From Stramonita haemastoma (lineage: Eukaryota; Mollusca; Gastropoda; Neogastropoda; Muricidae), in contig CM060318.1 of assembly GCA_030674155.1 (NCBI GenBank), forward strand, positions 81,958,698 to 81,968,697: a stretch of DNA of 10,000 nt, written 5' to 3'. The translations under genes were made by a program, and so were the position numbers. Of this stretch, positions 7,129 through 10,000 are shown in pieces. The notes below the pieces were generated by a model. That model made no database searches. It had not been told where the DNA came from and saw nothing but the letters and a program-made list of their open reading frames with translations. Positions within the stretch are counted from its first letter, which is position 1; every line of letters begins with the position of its first letter.

Positions 7129-7345
7129 AAGTCCTTCGGATGAGACTTTAAACCGAGGCCCCGTGTGCGAACGCACGCAGAACATCTTGCGCACACGTTA
7201 AATCCTGTTCCGCTTTTCGTAAGAGTAGGCCATCGTGTGCCGGTGGGAACAGATGACAAGATTTACAAAACTGCATACACACGGGACCGGATGAAAAAAA
7301 GCACATGATTGCTTATTCTGTTATCCTCGATATAAAAAGAATAAA
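7129..7345 (+). mobile_element. headless SINE copy D (plus strand)
   Basis: Starts AAGTCCTTCGGATGAGAC and continues through GCCCCGTGTGCGAACGCACG, CACGTTAAATCCTGTTC, GTAAGAGTAGGCCATCG and the 3' part with AAAGCACATGATTGCTT, then CTGTTATCC and an AATAAATAAAT tail. It is close to the reverse complement of 3883-4082 along the whole length, with scattered substitutions. The tRNA-derived head is absent: the copy begins within a base or two of where the body starts in the fuller element. The A/T-rich tail runs straight into a TA array. Without the A and B boxes it should not be transcribed by its own promoter. Confidence 0.93.
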
Positions 7346-7348
7346 TAA

Positions 7349-7381
<33 letters not shown>

Positions 7382-7405
7382 TTGTATATATTTTATATAT
7401 ATATC
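7346..7405. repeat. (TA)n-rich tract right of the SINE
   Basis: About twelve TA units (7349-7372) followed by interrupted TA with TTTGTATATATTTTATAT words. It continues from the SINE tail AATAAATAAATATATA, suggesting that the tail seeded the array. Confidence 0.93.
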
Positions 7406-7630
<225 letters not shown>

Positions 7631-7654
7631 ATGTGTATACATATGAATATATAT

Positions 7655-7682
7655 GTGTGCGTGTGTGTGTGTATGTGTGTGC
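7655..7682. repeat. short GT microsatellite
   Basis: GTGTGCGTGTGTGTGTGTATG and GTGTGTGCGC words close the simple-repeat block on the right. Confidence 0.85.
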
Positions 7683-8751
7683 GCTATTGCTTTTTGTCTT
7701 TTGATTCAAGCGTCTAAAATATCAAATGTTTGTTCAAACTATTTGTGTACTTTAGGGTCACTTAAAATGAGGCCTACAGATGGACCACACTGCCCCTTAT
7801 TTCAGCTCTGGGCCTGGTCACAGTGACATGTCCCACCTGATTCTCACTTCACCTCACCCCTTTCTTTGTCATGACAAGTGACAGGGGTAAAGCAAAACAA
7901 AATCTTGAAACCTTAATCCGATTGCACCCTGTGCTTTTTATCACAGGGTTTTATAGTGTGAATGGTTTCGCTTTATCTGTCTCTTACGTAGGCGTGAAAG
8001 AGGCTTAAGAAGATGGCTGAATAATTCATGCAAACCGTTTTAACAGAATTTGCGGCAAAGTCGTGGTTCTTACTCAAACATGCCTAAGATGCTGCCATTG
8101 AAAGACATTATTCCCTAGATATTTTTTTTATATTATTATTGAATCATTGACAAGTCATTTACAATTGATTGAGAAGTTGTAAGTGGATACGTGCACTTGT
8201 TTTTCTCCACTATTTTTCCTTAATAACTTGTAATTGCTTCTGGATATTTTATGTAGAAAAGGTGAGGCTAATATTATGTGCCTGTATTTCTGTTGAGTTC
8301 CGGTAGTGCTGCTGCTTTTGTAACGGTAGAGCTGAAGGTTGGGGGAAAGGGAGGAGGGGGTGACCTATTGATGTGAGGCAATGAATGGAAGAAGGAAAGG
8401 AGAAATAAAGGAATGAAGAAGGATGTAAAGTTGAGCGTATCTGAATATTTTTTTTAAGAAAATGAATAGATGTTAAAAGAGTACATATCTTACCTTGATA
8501 TATAGTATAAAAAAAAAACTTAAGAAATAGTATATTTAATTCTTAATTTTGTTTAACCTCTAAAAGGAATAGGGTTTATTGTTTTGTTTTCTTTGGGCTT
8601 TTTTCTTTGTTCGATTGTTTGTTTGCTGCTTTTGCTTTTCTCGTTTGAAATGATGACTGTTGTTGGGCTATATATTTCTTTTTTTTTCCCCTCAAAATCA
8701 TACAGTGTAGTGCGTTATATTGATATACGATAAAAAAAAACAACCCTTGAT
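7683..8751. other. unassigned sequence with small palindromes
   Basis: No gene is recognised. Palindromes include GTCACAGTGAC (7817-7827) and TTGTCATGACAA (7866-7877). An 8-bp stem ACCCTGTG/CACAGGGT with an 8-base loop occurs at 7926-7949. A purine-rich patch (8337-8420) follows TTGGGGGAAAGGGAGGAGGGGG. The rest is AT-rich with A and T runs. Confidence 0.5.
7913..7990 (-). mobile_element. possible very old SINE remnant
   Basis: On the plus strand TTAATCCGATTGCAC, then TGTGCTTTTTA, then GTGTGAATG, then CGCTTTATC follow the order of the SINE tail at 3887-3950 (TAATGGAATAAGCAC, TGTGCTTTTTA, GTGTGAATG, GCTTTCTAAATC). The 11- and 9-base identical words are the main support; the sequence between them is different and forms its own hairpin. 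Chance similarity is possible. Confidence 0.3.
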
Positions 8752-8813
8752 ATCGTAGGGAATGGATGTAAAAAGCACACGAGTGCTTTTGTTTTATCCT
8801 TGAAATAAAAAAT
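8752..8813 (+). mobile_element. SINE 3' tail fragment (plus strand)
   Basis: CGTAGGGAATGGATGTAAAA, then AAAAGCACACGAGTGCTTTT, then TTTTATCCTTGAAATAAAAA matches the last 60 or so bases of the SINE (GGGGACTGGATGTAAAAAGC, then the AAGCAC/GTGCTT hairpin, then ATTATCCTAATGTAAAAG). The hairpin here is extended to 8 bp. The upstream body is missing, so this is a strongly 5'-truncated insertion or a decayed remnant. Confidence 0.75.
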
Positions 8814-8839
8814 AGCCTTTTTTGGCTCGTCTCGAACTG

Positions 8840-8879
8840 CCCCCCCCCCCCCCCCCCTCTCTCTCTCTCTCTCTGTCTA

Positions 8880-8928
<49 letters not shown>

Positions 8929-8930
8929 GT
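8840..8930. repeat. C-run, (TC)n, (TCTG)n compound microsatellite
   Basis: Eighteen Cs (8840-8857), then about eight TC units, then TCTATCTG and about twelve TCTG units up to 8930. It starts 27 bp after the SINE tail fragment. Plus-strand frames through it read Pro then Ser/Leu then Cys/Leu/Ser/Val and are artefacts. Confidence 0.97.
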
Positions 8931-9715
8931 GTAGCTGTAATGTCTCTCCTTGTATTCAAGAAGTGATATTTTTAGTTATTCCTTTTTTGAGCTCTTGGGC
9001 AATATGTCTTTCTCCTGTTTTGCACATCCTAGAAGTGTATCCCTTGTTTTGTACGTTCCTTCTTTTGGAGAGTGTGGGTTGCGGAAAGCATTCTTGCCCG
9101 AGATACGGGATTTTTTTTGCCATTCTCACATAAAAGATCAGCTCTAGGTTTGTTAGTTTGTTCGTTTGTTTTCTTAAATCCTACTTCAAAGATGTTTGTC
9201 AATGTTTATGAGCAAGAAAAAATGTCATGATGTTCTTTTCCTGGTTGCTGCATGATTTTTCCCTCTGTTTTGAGGGTGAAGAAGGAGGTGGGGAGTGGGG
9301 ACATTGAGGTTGTGGGTTGGATGGGAATGTATACGTAGATGAGATACGTAGCTATATCCAGTAGTTACAGGAAGGCTGGGTTTTCTTTTTCGTTCATTGG
9401 CTAGAGCTCTGTGGTTTACAATGGGGGATTGTGCGTAGTAGTAGTCTTCAATTTTACGTCCTTTCCACATAAAGTGATACCGGACGGGGGGGGGAGCATA
9501 AAAAAAAAAAGATAAATGGAATCAAAGATGGAAATATATGCAAATATAGCAATATATAAAAAAACCCACAATAAACATATAGAATAATAATACTAATAAA
9601 TATCAAAATGTTGATAAACTAAAGAGAGAAAGGGAGAGAAAGACAAGGATAATGATGGGGGATATATGCATTAAAGTATATACTTAAATATTTACTTTTT
9701 ATTTTAAAAAGGAAA

Positions 9716-9717
<2 letters not shown>
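8931..9717. other. unassigned sequence
   Basis: No recognised gene. G-runs occur at 9486-9494, followed by an A-run of eleven or so bases (9500-9511). A T-run lies at 9110-9118. The minus-strand frame at 9225-9470 (81 codons) has a mixed composition but no recognisable domain. AT-rich A-tracts dominate 9495-9610. Confidence 0.55.

Positions 9718-9808
<91 letters not shown>
9718..9808. repeat. (GT)n microsatellite, 91 bp
   Basis: GT repeats over 91 bp with a single T-to-C interruption at 9777. It is the longest near-perfect dinucleotide array in the window. Length of this kind makes it prone to replication slippage and likely polymorphic. Confidence 0.98.
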
Positions 9809-9809
<1 letters not shown>

Positions 9810-10000
9810 TGTATTTTGTGCAAGTTTGCAATTGTGGTTGAAGTTATTCTCATTACTTAAAACGAAACTGTATGCTAAACATTAAATTAACAGGAAGAGT
9901 AAAATTCAAAACAGAACAATGATGTAACTACAACAAATGCCCTATGGGACTTAACAATAAACCCTTAGCAATAGCAAACACTAACTTGACATCATCCAGA
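9809..10000. other. unassigned sequence
   Basis: AT-rich sequence with no gene, repeat family or long frame recognised. Confidence 0.6.

Noticed and set aside
7926..7949. Hairpin considered as a bacterial-type transcription terminator
   Set aside because: It has no following T-run, and the window is clearly eukaryotic in character.
8875..8930. Regular TCTG repeats considered as a CRISPR-like or satellite array
   Set aside because: The unit is four bases with no spacers, so it is a tetranucleotide microsatellite.
9225..9470. 81-codon minus-strand frame
   Set aside because: No domain, no context and chance length. It was kept out of the gene list.

Overview
This window looks like non-coding DNA from an animal nuclear genome. 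It is AT-rich by eye, dense in long dinucleotide and tetranucleotide microsatellites and homopolymer runs, and carries several copies of a tRNA-derived SINE. I found no open reading frame that I can defend as a protein-coding exon, and no rRNA, functional tRNA or CRISPR array. The SINE body (tRNA-like head, a block starting GTCCTTCGGATGAGAC, and a short hairpin near the 3' end) together with the many GT, CT and TA arrays suggests a marine invertebrate, most likely a mollusc and perhaps a gastropod. That assignment is an inference from memory and has not been tested by a search.

Layout: 1-367 is unassigned AT-rich DNA. 368-527 is a decayed minus-strand SINE running into a (GT)n array (528-616). 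620-1075 is unassigned. 1076-1236 is a small element with 24-25 bp inverted ends, followed by a CpG-rich hairpin at 1342-1403. 1848-1902 is a G-rich purine tract that fits a quadruplex pattern. 2043-2135 is another decayed SINE, followed at once by an imperfect tandem duplication (2146-2401). 2402-3624 is unassigned with a G-run tract near 2932. A GT array lies at 3625-3681. 3853-4197 is the most complete SINE, minus strand, with recognisable Pol III A and B boxes.

4198-5180 and 5290-5700 are unassigned and are separated by a (CG)n(GT)n tract at 5205-5288 that should readily form Z-DNA. GT/GC-rich sequence is at 5709-5770 and (AC)28 at 5937-5992. From 6614 to 7682 lies about 1.07 kb that is nearly all microsatellite, with a headless plus-strand SINE (7129-7345) in its middle. 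The repeat classes on either side of that SINE appear in mirrored order (GT, TA, CT, TA, SINE, TA, CT, TA, GT). 7683-8751 is mostly unassigned but contains small palindromes and a possible very old SINE remnant (7913-7990). 8752-8813 is a SINE tail fragment, followed by a C-run/(TC)n/(TCTG)n compound array (8840-8930). The rest is unassigned except for a 91-bp GT array at 9718-9808.

Nothing here works together as a genetic system in the sense of an operon. The recurring theme is a SINE family whose decayed copies repeatedly abut microsatellites, which suggests that the SINE ends seed, or accumulate next to, simple repeats.
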